A DNA stretch of 5,107 nt from assembly GCA_030625905.1 (NCBI GenBank), contig DAOUQA010000157.1:1-5107 (forward strand). The letters run 5' to 3'. Below are positions 4,613 to 5,107 of the stretch, piece after piece (position 1 is the stretch's first letter; each line of letters opens with the position of its first letter). The DNA comes from Kiritimatiellales bacterium (GTDB taxonomy: Bacteria > Verrucomicrobiota > Kiritimatiellia > Kiritimatiellales > Pontiellaceae). Both the position numbers and the translations under genes were made by a program. Below the pieces are notes generated by a model, which did no database searches, was not told the origin of the DNA, and was given only the letters and a program-made list of their open reading frames with translations.

Positions 4613-4642
4613 TACTTTTATTGTAAGTAAGCTTACTTTTAT
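4613..4642 (-). promoter_or_regulatory. Palindromic operator of the 77-aa RHH gene
   Basis: AAGTAAGCTTACTT (4625-4638) is a perfect 14-bp palindrome. TACTTTTAT occurs on both sides (4613-4621 and 4634-4642) as a direct repeat whose start points are 21 bases apart, about two helical turns. A TATAAA -10-like box on the minus strand (4643-4638) abuts the palindrome, and the other end reaches the ribosome site. The geometry is typical of RHH operators with spaced half-sites. No good -35 box is visible. Confidence 0.65.
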
Positions 4643-4739
4643 ATGGGTATTGGTCAAGGCATATTTTTGTTTCTGAATGTTTTTTGTTTTTGGGCCGGTG
4701 TATTGTACGGTTCCACCTTTCGTGAAAAGGAGATGATTG

Positions 4740-5107
4740 GTGGAAAACACGGAACAGCTACGGTGCTGGATCAACCAACAGGTGGAATCGGATTTTGACG
4801 GGAATCTCTCTTCATTTTCCGACAAGACCAAGGTCTCGCGGCAGACCTGGATGAACATTCTGAGCAGTAAATATAAATCCCTGCGCCAGCAGGCCGTCAG
4901 TGACCTGTGCGGCCTGTTCGAACTGACCGAACCCGACCTGTACCTGATCGCCCACCCCGATACAAAACTCCTGGGTACCGTAAAGGAATCCGCCGAAGCC
5001 TATCGCACCAGAGACGATGCCGAACGATTGGCCGACTACCTCCGCAAGGCCTCCGAAAAAGACCGTGAGTTCATTTATGGCGCGGCAGAGCGCTGCGGCT
5101 TTACGCG
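4740..5107 (+). CDS. XRE-like helix-turn-helix transcriptional regulator, N-terminal part
   Basis: The frame stays open to the window end (about 122 residues, C-terminus missing). Residues 23-70 look like a Cro/C1-type DNA-binding domain. LSSFSDKTKVSRQTW fits helices 1-3 with the turn-recognition pattern K-V-S-R-Q-T. Helix 4 (RQQAVSDLCGLFEL) and EPDLYLIA then close the fold. The remainder (YRTRDDAERLADYLRKASEKDREFIYGAAERCG) is charged and helical, possibly a dimer or effector domain. The start is set by the ribosome site: AAGGAG (4728-4733) is 6 bases before GTG at 4740, whereas an in-frame ATG at 4734 directly abuts it and would be badly placed. It is divergent from the RHH gene across 134 bases, so the spacer probably carries promoters for both. 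Such regulators often control integrated elements, which is an inference. Confidence 0.75.
   Translation, partial: MENTEQLRCWINQQVESDFDGNLSSFSDKTKVSRQTWMNILSSKYKSLRQQAVSDLCGLFELTEPDLYLIAHPDTKLLGTVKESAEAYRTRDDAERLADYLRKASEKDREFIYGAAERCGFT

Noticed and set aside
4583..4858. Minus-strand 91-codon frame across the RHH/XRE spacer
   Set aside because: It overlaps the regulator gene on the opposite strand and the RHH operator, with no domain-like sequence.

Overview
The window looks like a bacterial chromosome segment of mostly GC-rich core genes that grades into an AT-richer, accessory-looking right end. The organism is probably a member of the PVC superphylum (Kiritimatiellota, Verrucomicrobiota or Lentisphaerota). 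This rests on the form of the HU-like protein, a 58-residue lipoprotein with a D-M-P-W-N-x-P-x-x-W-E-G tail, and a PTS EIIA gene beside a Kef-type antiporter. It is a judgement from family resemblance, not from a marker phylogeny.

Layout, left to right. Positions 1-973 (minus strand) hold a two-gene unit: a fructose/nitrogen-type PTS EIIA protein followed 6 bases later by a CPA2/Kef-type cation:proton antiporter cut by the window edge. A 422-base divergent intergenic region (974-1395) carries a good minus-strand promoter for that unit, weaker plus-strand promoter candidates, and paired repeats that could mark a small RNA. An HU-family nucleoid protein (1396-1674) ends in a strong intrinsic terminator. 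A very small lipoprotein gene (1732-1908) begins 4 bases after that terminator's T-run with no Shine-Dalgarno site, and is followed by a bidirectional-looking hairpin. tRNA-His(GTG) at 2121-2197 has its own strong terminator. A probable operon follows: a DjlA-like membrane-anchored J-domain co-chaperone (2407-3123) and an RluA-family pseudouridine synthase with an S4 domain (3141-4040), 17 bases apart.

From about 4041 the DNA becomes AT-richer. It carries two consecutive minus-strand ribbon-helix-helix (RHH) genes (4098-4277, 59 aa; 4372-4605, 77 aa). Each is preceded by an inverted repeat that looks like its own operator. A plus-strand XRE-like helix-turn-helix regulator, opening at a GTG at 4740 and running off the end, is divergent from them. 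This arrangement resembles the regulatory edge of an integrated element (prophage, plasmid-like or conjugative), although no integrase, att site or toxin is visible.

I found no CRISPR array, transposase or rRNA. The points most worth a second look are the paired RHH operators and the regulatory cluster, the tandem U-U mismatch in the tRNA-His acceptor stem, the lipoprotein start directly behind a terminator, and the possible small RNA at about 1136-1274.
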